From NCBI GenBank assembly GCA_030043175.1, contig JASHYD010000153.1:1-9876 (forward strand): a stretch of 9,876 nt of DNA. The letters run 5' to 3'. Position 1 is the first letter of the stretch. Every line of letters begins with the position of its first letter. A program made the position numbers and the translations under genes. The notes beneath the pieces were generated by a model that was given only the letters and a program-made list of their open reading frames with translations, did not search any database and was not told where the DNA came from. Below are positions 1 through 6,864 of the stretch, piece after piece. This DNA is from Xanthobacteraceae bacterium. Lineage in GTDB: Bacteria; Pseudomonadota; Alphaproteobacteria; Rhizobiales; Xanthobacteraceae.

Positions 1-478
1 CTCGCGTCGGCGAGGTATTTGGGAGCCCGATGGCGATTTTTTCCGGGTCCTTGCAATACTCGCAAATACGCCGCTTCGGCGGCCTCGGATCCGGCTTCCC
101 GACCCAGCCCGTCAAAATGGCTAATTCCTAGGCAACGTGGCGGCGCGGTTGCTTTCGGTCAATGGCACCCGACCCGCCGCGAGGCCGAGGACTGTAATCA
201 GAACCACCTTGTATGAAGAATGGACGACCCTGATCGGCCCACCGTGAGCCGGCTCAATTCAATATTACCAAGTTTTAATCTCAGGTAATCCGCCGGTAAA
301 GGGTTAGATGTTGATGTTTTCTGCGTGTGCTTCAATGGGGTTCCAACCGCGCCGCCGGTAGCAGAGGTAATGCCGATCTCGGCGGTTCATATTGTTTATG
401 AAAATGATACTTGTGCATCCAGCGTGTTCGCGTGAGATTAGTTTGAGAGAGAAAAAAATACGGGCTCCGTAGTTTTGC
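1..478. other. Non-coding or unassigned left flank
   Basis: I see no recognisable gene here. The plus-strand frame open from base 1 to 216 gives a product rich in Arg, Ser and Pro that I cannot place. The minus-strand frame running off the left edge from a TTG at 115 is equally unassigned. The sequence turns AT-richer from about 255 to 470, as expected of a regulatory region ahead of the efflux genes. Small dyads are visible: GAGCCGGCTC at 246-255, ATTACC/GGTAAT arms at 264-269 and 284-289, and a better one at 386-402, listed separately. No convincing -35/-10 pair could be fixed by eye. Confidence 0.5.
386..402. promoter_or_regulatory. Operator-like inverted repeat upstream of efflux genes
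   Basis: TTCATATTGTTTATGAA consists of two perfect 6-base arms (TTCATA and TATGAA) around a 5-base centre. It lies in an AT-rich patch about 75 bases before the small adaptor-like ORF. The size and spacing suit a dimeric repressor site, as is common ahead of RND pump operons, but no regulator gene is in the window. A dyad of this length can also arise by chance in AT-rich DNA. Confidence 0.25.
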
Positions 479-859
479 ATGCGGAAGCCGCTCCAAGGAG
501 CCAACGTGGATCGCGGTCGACGCATTGTTGTGCATTACGCGATCGCGAGCGGCAGCACGGCGGCGTGCGACCGGCATCACGGGCCAGAACCGGTTCGGGT
601 GTCTCGTTCGTCTGCGTCGGTGACTGTCCCGGTAACTGTCCCGGCGGCCGCAAAGCACGACCTGCTCTACCTTAGTGGCCCGGGTTCGGTCTTCTTTACC
701 GTCGACATCAGGTCGCCAGTCGACAGCAAGCCTATCGTCACATCCGAATTTTCCAAGGGGGAGCCCGTCGTGGTCAACGGCCGGTACACGCTGCGGGTGG
801 ATCCGCGTGTGACCGCGAATGAGCCGTCCACGGTTGCGAAGCAGAGCCATCCATCATGA
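479..859 (+). pseudogene. Truncated RND periplasmic adaptor (MdtA/HlyD-like C-terminus)
   Basis: This 126-codon frame is bounded upstream by an in-frame TAG at 470-472. From about residue 48 onward the product reads like the end of an RND membrane-fusion protein: VTVPAAA where adaptors re-enter the beta-barrel, a YLSGPGSV strand, then KGEPVVVNGRYTLRVDPRVT, matching the usual G-x-x-VVV-x-G-x-x-x-L-x-x-x-x-x-V ending. The lipoyl and alpha-hairpin domains are absent; intact adaptors run to roughly 350-420 residues. Residues 1-47 resemble nothing I know. The stop overlaps the pump start in an ATGA, the arrangement of an adaptor-pump operon with translational coupling. I read it as the 3' remnant of an adaptor gene that lost its 5' part. 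It may still be translated and aid initiation of the pump gene. The alternative is an unrelated short periplasmic protein or a non-coding frame. Confidence 0.5.
621..644 (+). repeat. 12-base in-frame tandem duplication
   Basis: TGACTGTCCCGG is followed directly by TAACTGTCCCGG, two copies identical at 11 of 12 bases. In the adaptor-like frame this encodes VTVPVTVP, a doubling of the single V-x-VPAAA strand usual in adaptors. It looks like a slippage duplication. Confidence 0.7.
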
Positions 860-3800
860 ACATTTCCGAACCATTCATCCAACGGCCCGTGGCGACATCG
901 CTGTTAATGACCGCGGTGGGGTTCGTTGGACTCGTGGCGCTGCCGTTGCTGCCGGTCGCGCCGCTGCCGCAGGTCGACTTCCCAACCATATCCGTGAACG
1001 CCCTCCTGCTGGGCGCCAGTGCCGAGACCATGGCCGCGTCGGTTGCCGCCCCGTTGGAACGCCAGCTCGGCCAGATCCCGGGCGTCACGCAATTGACCTC
1101 GGTAAGCGCGGTCAGCGCCGCCTCGATCACAGTCCAGTTTGATCTCAACCGCAACATCGATTCGGCGGCCCAGGACGTGCAGGCGGCGATCACCGTCGCC
1201 GGCAAGACCTTGCCGCAGCAAATGTCGATCCCACCCAGTTACAAGAAGGTCAATCCAGCCGACTCGCCCATTATGGTGCTTGGCGCCCAGTCCGACACGC
1301 TGCCCCTCATCACGGTCGACGACTTCGCCGACAATTTCCTTGCCCAGCAGATCTCCCAGGTGCCTGGCGTGGCCCAGGTTCTCATCGGCGGCGAGCAGCA
1401 TCCCGCGATCCGTATACAGGTGGATCCAGCCAAGCTCGCCTCGAGCGGCCTCACCCTCGAGGACGTGCGCTCGATGCTCGTGAACTCGACGACGATCGCC
1501 GCAAAAGGCACGCTCAACACCGAGCGGACGAGCTTCACGATCGCCGCGAACGACCAGATTATAGATCCAGAGCCGTTCGGGGATATCATCCTTGCGTATC
1601 GCAATGGTGGCCCGATAAGAGTTCGCGATGTCGGTGACGCGGTCGCCGGCCCGACCGATCGCACCGTGGCAGCCTGGCAAAACGGCACACCCAGCATTTT
1701 GTTATTCGTGTTCAAGCAGCCCGGCGCCAATGTGATCAATACGGTCGATCAGATAAAAAGTGAGCTGCCGCGACTGGTCAACAATATACCGCCGGCCATC
1801 AACATTTCGGTCCTGCAGGACCGAACGATTACGATCCGAGCCTCGGTTGAGGACGTCGAGTTCACCTTGGCTCTCACCATCGTGCTGGTGGTGCTGGTGA
1901 TATTGCTGTTCTTGCGTAATTTCTGGGCGACCCTCATCCCGGGCGTCACCGTGCCGCTGGCGCTGCTCGGCTCGTTCGCGATGATGTATCTCTTGAATTT
2001 CAGCCTCGACAACCTGTCACTAATGGCCCTCACCATCTCGGTCGGCTTTGTGGTCGACGACGCCATCGTGGTGGTGGAGAACATTCACCGCCATATCGAG
2101 GATGGCGAGTCACCGTTCGAGGCGGCCCTTAACGGCTCGCGCGAGATCGGCTTCACGGTGCTGTCGATCAGCTTCTCGCTGATCGCGGTGTTCATCCCGT
2201 TGCTGTTGATGGGCGGGATTATCGGCCGACTGTTTCGCGAATTCGCCATGACTGTCACCGCGTCGATTGCGGTGTCGGCGCTGGTCTCGCTGACGCTCGC
2301 GCCGATGCTGTGTTCGCGTTTCATGCGGCCGCAGTCGCACAGTCACGGCCCCATCTACCGCTTCATCGAAGCCGGCTTCGACTTAATGCTGCTGTTCTAT
2401 CAGCGCACGCTCGATGTGGTGCTGCGTCACCAAGCGATCACGCTCTTCGTGTTCTTTGCCACCATGGCACTGACCGGATGGATGATGTACAACACGCCCA
2501 AGGGCTTCTTTCCGATCCAGGATATCGGCCTGATTAACGGCATATCGGAAGGGTCGCAGGACGTGTCGCCTCAGGAGATGATGCGCCTGCAGGGCGAGAT
2601 CGACAAGGTCATCCTTGAGGATTCGGATGTGGCTGGGATTGCCTCCCAGGTCGGCACGACCTATGGGGCGCAGACCACAAATACCGGCCGCTTCAACATC
2701 ATGCTCAAGCCGCGCGGGGATCGCGATCTCGACGCCTCGGAAATTATCGATCGGTTGCGTCCACGGCTTGCCAAAGTCACCGGTGCGACGGCGTATCTGC
2801 AGCCGGCGCAGGACATCACTGTCGGAGGCCGCATTGCGCGCGCGGCGTTTCAGTATACGCTGCAGGACCCAAACATTGCCGAGCTCACGGAATGGGCCGG
2901 AAAGGTGCTCGAGAAACTGAGGACACTGCCCGAGCTGGTCGACGTCGGCACCGACCTCCTGTCCAGCGCGCCGCAGCTCAAAGTGACTATCAATCGTGAC
3001 GCGGCATCGCGGTTCGGCATTTCCGCCCAGGCAATCGACGACACCTTGAACGACGCCTACGGGCAGCGCCAGATCACGCAATACTTCACCCAGCTCAACA
3101 CCTACTGGATCATTCTTGAAGTCCTGCCCGATATGCTAGTGACCCTCGACACCCTCGATCGCATCTATGTCAAGTCGCCGATCACCGGCGCCGCCGTCCC
3201 GCTGTCTGCGTTAGTCGACCTCGATTCCTACAAGCTCGGGCCACTCTCGATCAATCATCAGGGCCAGTTTCCGGCCGCAACGCTCACTTTCAACCTGCGC
3301 GCTGGCGCTGCTCTTGGACAGGCGGTCGACGCCATCACCAAGGCAACCCAGGACCTCGGCATGCCAACCTCGGTGATTGGCACCTTCCAAGGCAATGCCC
3401 AGGCGTTCCAGTCCTCACTTTCGAGCGAGCCGGCGCTGATCGCAGCGGCGCTGGTCGTCGTTTATATCATTTTGGGCATGCTCTACGAGAGCTTCGTTCA
3501 TCCCCTCACTATCTTGTCGACACTGCCGTCCGCCGGCGTCGGCGCTGTGCTTGCTCTCAATCTTGGCCACATGGACCTGTCGATCATCGGTATCATCGGC
3601 ATCATCTTGTTGATCGGCATCGTCAAGAAGAACGGCATCATGCTGGTGGACTTTGCCATCGTGGCGGAACGCGAACGCCACATGCCGCCGATTGCGGCGA
3701 TTCGCGAAGCCTGCCTGCTGCGGTTCCGTCCGATCCTGATGACAACTGCCGCCGCTTTATTGGCCGGCGTGCCGATGATGTTCGGCCACGGGACCGGATC

Positions 3801-3984
3801 CGAACTGCGAAGGCCGCTCGGCTACTCCATGGTCGGGGGGTTGGCGCTGAGCCAGATCCTGACGCTTTATACAACTCCGGTGGTCTATCTTTATCTCGCC
3901 CGGCTGCAGGCGTGGGTGCAGGGCAGCATGGTCCGGGAGGCGCGGCAGACAGATAATAAGATCCACGCCGTCGCGGCGGAGTGA
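856..3984 (+). CDS. RND multidrug efflux pump, inner-membrane subunit (MdtC-like)
   Basis: Proton-driven resistance-nodulation-division transporter of the hydrophobe/amphiphile efflux (HAE1) family. It would export drugs or other amphiphiles from the inner membrane and periplasm through an adaptor and an outer-membrane channel. The 1042-residue length is normal (E. coli MdtC and AcrB are 1025-1049). The N-terminus RPVATSLLMT and LPVAPLPQVDFPTI is typical of the MdtB/MdtC branch. TM1 lies near residues 12-30, the first porter/docking loop at about 35-335, TM2-6 near 336-490, the second large loop at about 545-855 and TM8-12 after 856. The proton-relay acid pair sits in GFVVDDAIVVVENI (Asp401-Asp402), and the partner lysine lies in IGIVKKNGIMLVDF (Lys924/925), so the relay appears intact. 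The start overlaps the stop of the adaptor remnant; no strong ribosome site of its own is seen. No second pump subunit and no outer-membrane factor follow; the next DNA is a transposase remnant. Substrate cannot be told from sequence. Confidence 0.95.
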   Translation: MNISEPFIQRPVATSLLMTAVGFVGLVALPLLPVAPLPQVDFPTISVNALLLGASAETMAASVAAPLERQLGQIPGVTQLTSVSAVSAASITVQFDLNRNIDSAAQDVQAAITVAGKTLPQQMSIPPSYKKVNPADSPIMVLGAQSDTLPLITVDDFADNFLAQQISQVPGVAQVLIGGEQHPAIRIQVDPAKLASSGLTLEDVRSMLVNSTTIAAKGTLNTERTSFTIAANDQIIDPEPFGDIILAYRNGGPIRVRDVGDAVAGPTDRTVAAWQNGTPSILLFVFKQPGANVINTVDQIKSELPRLVNNIPPAINISVLQDRTITIRASVEDVEFTLALTIVLVVLVILLFLRNFWATLIPGVTVPLALLGSFAMMYLLNFSLDNLSLMALTISVGFVVDDAIVVVENIHRHIEDGESPFEAALNGSREIGFTVLSISFSLIAVFIPLLLMGGIIGRLFREFAMTVTASIAVSALVSLTLAPMLCSRFMRPQSHSHGPIYRFIEAGFDLMLLFYQRTLDVVLRHQAITLFVFFATMALTGWMMYNTPKGFFPIQDIGLINGISEGSQDVSPQEMMRLQGEIDKVILEDSDVAGIASQVGTTYGAQTTNTGRFNIMLKPRGDRDLDASEIIDRLRPRLAKVTGATAYLQPAQDITVGGRIARAAFQYTLQDPNIAELTEWAGKVLEKLRTLPELVDVGTDLLSSAPQLKVTINRDAASRFGISAQAIDDTLNDAYGQRQITQYFTQLNTYWIILEVLPDMLVTLDTLDRIYVKSPITGAAVPLSALVDLDSYKLGPLSINHQGQFPAATLTFNLRAGAALGQAVDAITKATQDLGMPTSVIGTFQGNAQAFQSSLSSEPALIAAALVVVYIILGMLYESFVHPLTILSTLPSAGVGAVLALNLGHMDLSIIGIIGIILLIGIVKKNGIMLVDFAIVAERERHMPPIAAIREACLLRFRPILMTTAAALLAGVPMMFGHGTGSELRRPLGYSMVGGLALSQILTLYTTPVVYLYLARLQAWVQGSMVREARQTDNKIHAVAAE

Positions 3985-4020
3985 GGAAACAACGTCTCTC
4001 CTAGTCGCCCCGCTTCAACC

Positions 4021-4366
4021 AACGCGCCGCTCGAAGGCTGGCGCCACGTCAAAGTGACCGATCGCCATAGCGCGGCCGACTACGCCAAGGTCGTGAAGGA
4101 CTTAGCCGACATCCATTTTGCCGGCGCCAAGACCATCGTCCAGGATAATCTCGATATCCACTGCAAGGCCTCGCTTTACCGGCCGTCGAGGCTCGCCGCC
4201 TGCCTCTCCTGACCCCGCAATGCCTCGACCGCCGCATCCCCGACAAGCAAACGTTGATCGAGGAAATCGGTGCGTGGGAGCGCGATAAAATTGCTAAGCA
4301 CACCGAGGCAAGTTGGCACTTCACGACGCCGGGATCAAACTCAGGCACCTCTACCCTTCAATCTGA
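4021..4366 (+). pseudogene. IS630-family transposase C-terminal remnant
   Basis: Three plus-strand frames in succession give pieces of an IS630-type DDE transposase. Frame A (about 4027-4179) gives GWRHVKVTDRH, then DYAKVVKDLADIHF and VQDNLDIHCKASLY. The Asp codon at 4144-4146 matches the second catalytic Asp of the family, although two residues before VQDN seem lost. A shift near 4179 leads to PAVEARRL and then QCLDRRIPDKQTLIEE and WHFTT. Between EARRL and QCLD the usual stretch with the HYTPKHGSWLN motif and the catalytic Glu is missing. A second shift near 4325 restores AGIKLRHLYPSI and the stop at 4364-4366. The first half of the gene, with the first catalytic Asp, is absent. It cannot encode an active transposase. 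It starts about 40 bases after the pump stop. Terminal inverted repeats were not identified. Confidence 0.85.
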
Positions 4367-4672
4367 TTGAATCGGGCGACTAGCCCTGCGAGGCGCGTGG
4401 GGCGTGCGGCCTTGTCACCATCGCGGGCTTTGCCCGGATGATTGAGCGCGCTGTCAACAAGATCCCGTTCGGTGGCGCTCAGATGAGGCCTTTTTGTTGT
4501 CCGCGGAGAAGAGTGTTGGTGGCGACGGCTCCCCGAGACTCAAGCGGGCCTGTTGTCAACGAAACGGCAGCTTCAAGCACGGTCGCTGCACTCGTGAAAC
4601 GGAAGAGATACGCGCCAGGGCACGCGACGCGGAGGCATCCCTTGCCGCCGCGCTGCGTGCCCATGATGTGAC
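4367..4672. other. Unassigned spacer after transposase remnant
   Basis: Apart from the possible recombinase scrap at 4414-4494, I see no supportable gene here. Short frames exist on both strands, but none has a ribosome site or a recognisable product. The frame from 4494 gives a charged stretch (RETEEIRARARDAEASLAAA) that could be a piece of a helical protein. It runs straight into the antisense of the esterase gene, so it is not a credible gene. Confidence 0.5.
4414..4494 (+). pseudogene. Possible tyrosine recombinase (integrase) fragment
   Basis: The frame reads VTIAGFARMIERAVNKIPFGG. The string GFARMIERA is very like the segment just before the HPHMLRHACG catalytic box in XerC/D-type integrases, where it is commonly followed by a K-x-x-F stretch. 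Here the following residues (AQMRPFCC) only loosely recall that box, and the Arg and Tyr residues of the active site cannot be located downstream. The match is short, so this is a tentative call. It fits with the transposase remnant next to it as debris from mobile DNA. Confidence 0.35.
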
Positions 4673-4694
4673 AAAAAAACGCTCGGCTCAACGT
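4673..4694 (-). terminator. Probable intrinsic terminator of the esterase gene
   Basis: Read on the minus strand, six bases after the TAA of the esterase gene, ACGTT and AGCGT can pair (one G-U) around a 6-base loop, followed directly by a run of seven or more T. Position and T-run fit a rho-independent terminator; the stem is short. Confidence 0.45.
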
Positions 4695-4700
4695 CTCGCT

Positions 4701-6500
4701 TTACTGGGTTGCAGATATCGAGTCCCAGAAGTCACAATGGCGGACCGCCGCGTATTGCGCATCCGTCAAAGTCGACAGACCCGGCAGGTCCTGGATCAGC
4801 CAGGCGGGCGCGTCGGCGCTGGCGGTGTAGCGCGGCCACGCATTATTGCCTGATCCGTTCGGATTGCCCGTGCGGGCAAAATTGGCCCAGGCGGAGACAA
4901 GTTGATCGGATAGCATCGTCTGCTGCCGGTTGAGCGGAGAGGCAATGCCCAGTGGTCCGCCGTGCCAGAGCGGGAACAGATACTGGATATCGGCCGTATG
5001 ATAGGCGAGCGCCTCCATTCCCGGCATATCGGGGAAGAAGAACGGGGCTGTCTTATCCGCAAACTCATAGGCATAAACCGGGATCTGCGGAGCGAGGACT
5101 TTATCGAATCTTCGCTGGTTGCAGATGCCCGAGTCGGTTCCAACACGATCCCAGGCCAATTGCGGGCTCTTGAAGGCGCTGAGCGGATAGATGGCCAAAA
5201 CCTTGGCGGCGGTTCCGTCAGGATAGGTCGGCGGGGCGTAGGTCGTGTTCACGTAGTTGAGATATTGTTCCTCAGTCGGCGGGGTGCGAAGCGCATTGCT
5301 CGTGTTGGAGAAATACTCCGTGATCGCCAGACCGAAGTTCGTCTCGTCCGCCGTGTTGCCATTGATCAGCGGTACGTGGTTGAACCGGCCGTTGGCGAAC
5401 AGCGTCAGGGGTTGATCGGGTATGATCTGGCCGTCCACCAAACCTCGGCCGCTTATGAATTTGCCCTGAGTGCTTGCCGTGCCCGCGAGTTCTTCAACCT
5501 GGGCCGCCGTAAGCTTGCGCAGGCATTGGGCGACCTCCGGACCCGTACCTGAGCCGCAACCGGCCGCCACCGCGAAATCGACGCCGGTGGCCTCGGCCGC
5601 CGCCTTCGTGGGCAGCGTGAACGCCGGGCAGAAGCTCTGGCAAATTCCCCGGTGGAACAGGCCGGCGGCGAGGGGCGACAGCATGTGGATGCCGGTATCG
5701 ACGGCGCCGGCCGATTGACCGCCAACCGTGACGTTATCTTTGTCGCCGCCGAAGCGTCCGATATTGCGCTGGACCCAATTCAGCACGGCCTGCTGGTCGA
5801 GAATGCCGTAGTTGCCGAAGAGATGGCCTTCGTTATCCAGCGCAGGATGCGCCAGGAAACCCATGAGATTGAGGCGGTACGCCATCGTAACGACGACGGT
5901 TCTACCCTGCGAGGCCAGCTTGCCGCCGTCGTAGCCGGGCGTTTCGCCGTCCACGTTGCCGCCGCCATGAATCCACACGATGACCGGAAGCCGCGCCGAC
6001 GCATTGAGGTCCGGCGTGAACACGTTCAAGTAGAGGCAGTCCTCATTGTTGTTCGGTGCGCCCGAGAAAACTCCCAGTGTCGTGACCAGCGCGCAGATCG
6101 GCGCAAATTCCGTGGCCTTGAGAACCTCGGTCCATGGCGCATGATCCTTCGGCGGTCGCCAGCGCAAATTGCCGACCGGCGGCTCGGCATAGGGGATGCC
6201 GAGGAACGTGGTGACGCCGTTCGAGGGAAAACCCTGGACCGGTCCTTCGGTTGTTTCCACCACGGGGCTTAGTTTCTTTGCGCTAGTCTGATCAGGCCCG
6301 GCGGCCGCTCCGGGCCATGAAGCACACAACGCTGCAAGCGCGACGGCAAGCCCGGACCCCAAGCCTATCTTGCTTGATGTTTTCCGGCGACTTGAGTCGT
6401 GTGGATTTGGGCTGCGTGGGTTTATGCAACATGCGCCCGCGGCTTGTCGCGCTTGAGCGGGCAGCCACAAGGCCGTCCGCAGCTTCGAGAGCTTTAGCAT
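4701..6500 (-). CDS. Exported type-B carboxylesterase
   Basis: Alpha/beta-hydrolase of the carboxylesterase type B family (acetylcholinesterase/para-nitrobenzyl esterase fold), hydrolysing carboxylic esters; substrate unknown. Of 599 residues, about 75-590 form the catalytic domain. Visible landmarks are FLGIPYAEPPVGNLRW near 99-114, the family signature EDCLYLNV (153-160), the oxyanion loop HGGG (178-181) and the nucleophile elbow GGQSAGA with Ser263. The acid is probably Glu386 in GNTADETNFG and the base His501 in AYHTADIQYLF. Elbow position x is Gln rather than the commoner Glu (GESAG). The start at 6500 is supported by a strong GGGGAGGA ribosome site. It gives an unusually long N-region: the hydrophobic segment is at 45-60 with possible cleavage after Ala67, preceded by SRRK (Arg38-Arg39), which weakly recalls a Tat signal. 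Export is therefore likely, route uncertain. It is transcribed away from the oxygenase gene and shares its promoter region, hinting at co-regulation. Confidence 0.92.
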   Translation of the reverse strand: MLKLSKLRTALWLPAQARQAAGACCINPRSPNPHDSSRRKTSSKIGLGSGLAVALAALCASWPGAAAGPDQTSAKKLSPVVETTEGPVQGFPSNGVTTFLGIPYAEPPVGNLRWRPPKDHAPWTEVLKATEFAPICALVTTLGVFSGAPNNNEDCLYLNVFTPDLNASARLPVIVWIHGGGNVDGETPGYDGGKLASQGRTVVVTMAYRLNLMGFLAHPALDNEGHLFGNYGILDQQAVLNWVQRNIGRFGGDKDNVTVGGQSAGAVDTGIHMLSPLAAGLFHRGICQSFCPAFTLPTKAAAEATGVDFAVAAGCGSGTGPEVAQCLRKLTAAQVEELAGTASTQGKFISGRGLVDGQIIPDQPLTLFANGRFNHVPLINGNTADETNFGLAITEYFSNTSNALRTPPTEEQYLNYVNTTYAPPTYPDGTAAKVLAIYPLSAFKSPQLAWDRVGTDSGICNQRRFDKVLAPQIPVYAYEFADKTAPFFFPDMPGMEALAYHTADIQYLFPLWHGGPLGIASPLNRQQTMLSDQLVSAWANFARTGNPNGSGNNAWPRYTASADAPAWLIQDLPGLSTLTDAQYAAVRHCDFWDSISATQ

Positions 6501-6512
6501 GGCTTCCTCCCC
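6501..6512 (-). promoter_or_regulatory. Strong ribosome binding site fixing the esterase start
   Basis: On the minus strand GGGGAGGAAGCC directly precedes the ATG at 6500-6498. The GGAGG core is well placed, and this supports the long N-terminal form despite its unusual length. Confidence 0.8.
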
Positions 6513-6630
6513 GGTTTCGCCAAGTGTGTCCGCAGGCTACAGTAGCAGGTTCATTGCCGCACGGTCTTCACGAAATTGTCCTTCGGGCAGGATTTTGCCT
6601 GATTTCTGAACGCTAATTTTTCTGAACTGG

Positions 6631-6650
6631 TAATATAGTGTAATATTGTG
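6631..6650 (+). repeat. Tandem AT-rich decamer in the divergent promoter region
   Basis: TAATATAGTG is followed immediately by TAATATTGTG, two 10-base copies differing at one base. The period equals about one helical turn, so a protein could read both copies from the same face. It overlaps the only -10-like sequence in the region. Confidence 0.5.
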
Positions 6651-6852
6651 CTTGTTCGCGTGCCTTGAACGATCGATCCATTTTGAGAAAGCAGGCGCGC
6701 GGTCAATTGCTGCGTACAACGGCCGACCTCACTCGCCTCGATGCGGGAGCCGACCTGCCGTCCTTGTGCGAGACCCGCACGCCCCTTACGCGCAAGACAA
6801 CGGCGGCTTGACCCGTGAAGACCAGCCGATGGATGATCGGGCAACCGAGAAT

Positions 6853-6860
6853 GGAGAGGG
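6853..6860 (+). promoter_or_regulatory. Ribosome binding site choosing the oxygenase start
   Basis: GGAGAGGG ends four bases before the ATG at 6865. Other in-frame starts (TTG 6646, ATG 6829, ATG 6907) lack a comparable site. Confidence 0.7.
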
Positions 6861-6864
6861 CGCG

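Larger units (their letters stand above)
6515..6864. promoter_or_regulatory. Divergent intergenic control region
   Basis: About 350 bases separate the divergent esterase and oxygenase genes. The part from 6600 to 6650 is distinctly AT-rich and is the best candidate for both promoters. TATAGT (6634-6639) could be a plus-strand -10 box, but no good -35 box stands at the right distance. On the minus strand TTCAAG followed 18 bases later by TATTAC is a weak candidate pair. The oxygenase frame stays open back to a TTG at 6646, but that upstream stretch resembles no part of the family and has no ribosome site, so I treat it as untranslated leader. Confidence 0.45.

Noticed and set aside
19..216. 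Plus-strand 65-codon open frame
   Set aside because: No recognisable product, no ribosome site, and a composition typical of a chance frame in GC-rich DNA.
4494..4853. Plus-strand 119-codon frame overlapping the esterase gene end
   Set aside because: Its second half is the antisense of a well-supported esterase gene, and the first half lacks any recognisable domain.
5652..6272. Long plus-strand frame of about 206 codons inside the esterase region
   Set aside because: It is an antisense shadow of the esterase coding sequence.
6646..6864. Upstream extension of the oxygenase frame to a TTG start
   Set aside because: The family begins near LRNAWYVAAW; the extra 73 codons match nothing, and the best ribosome site is at 6853-6860.
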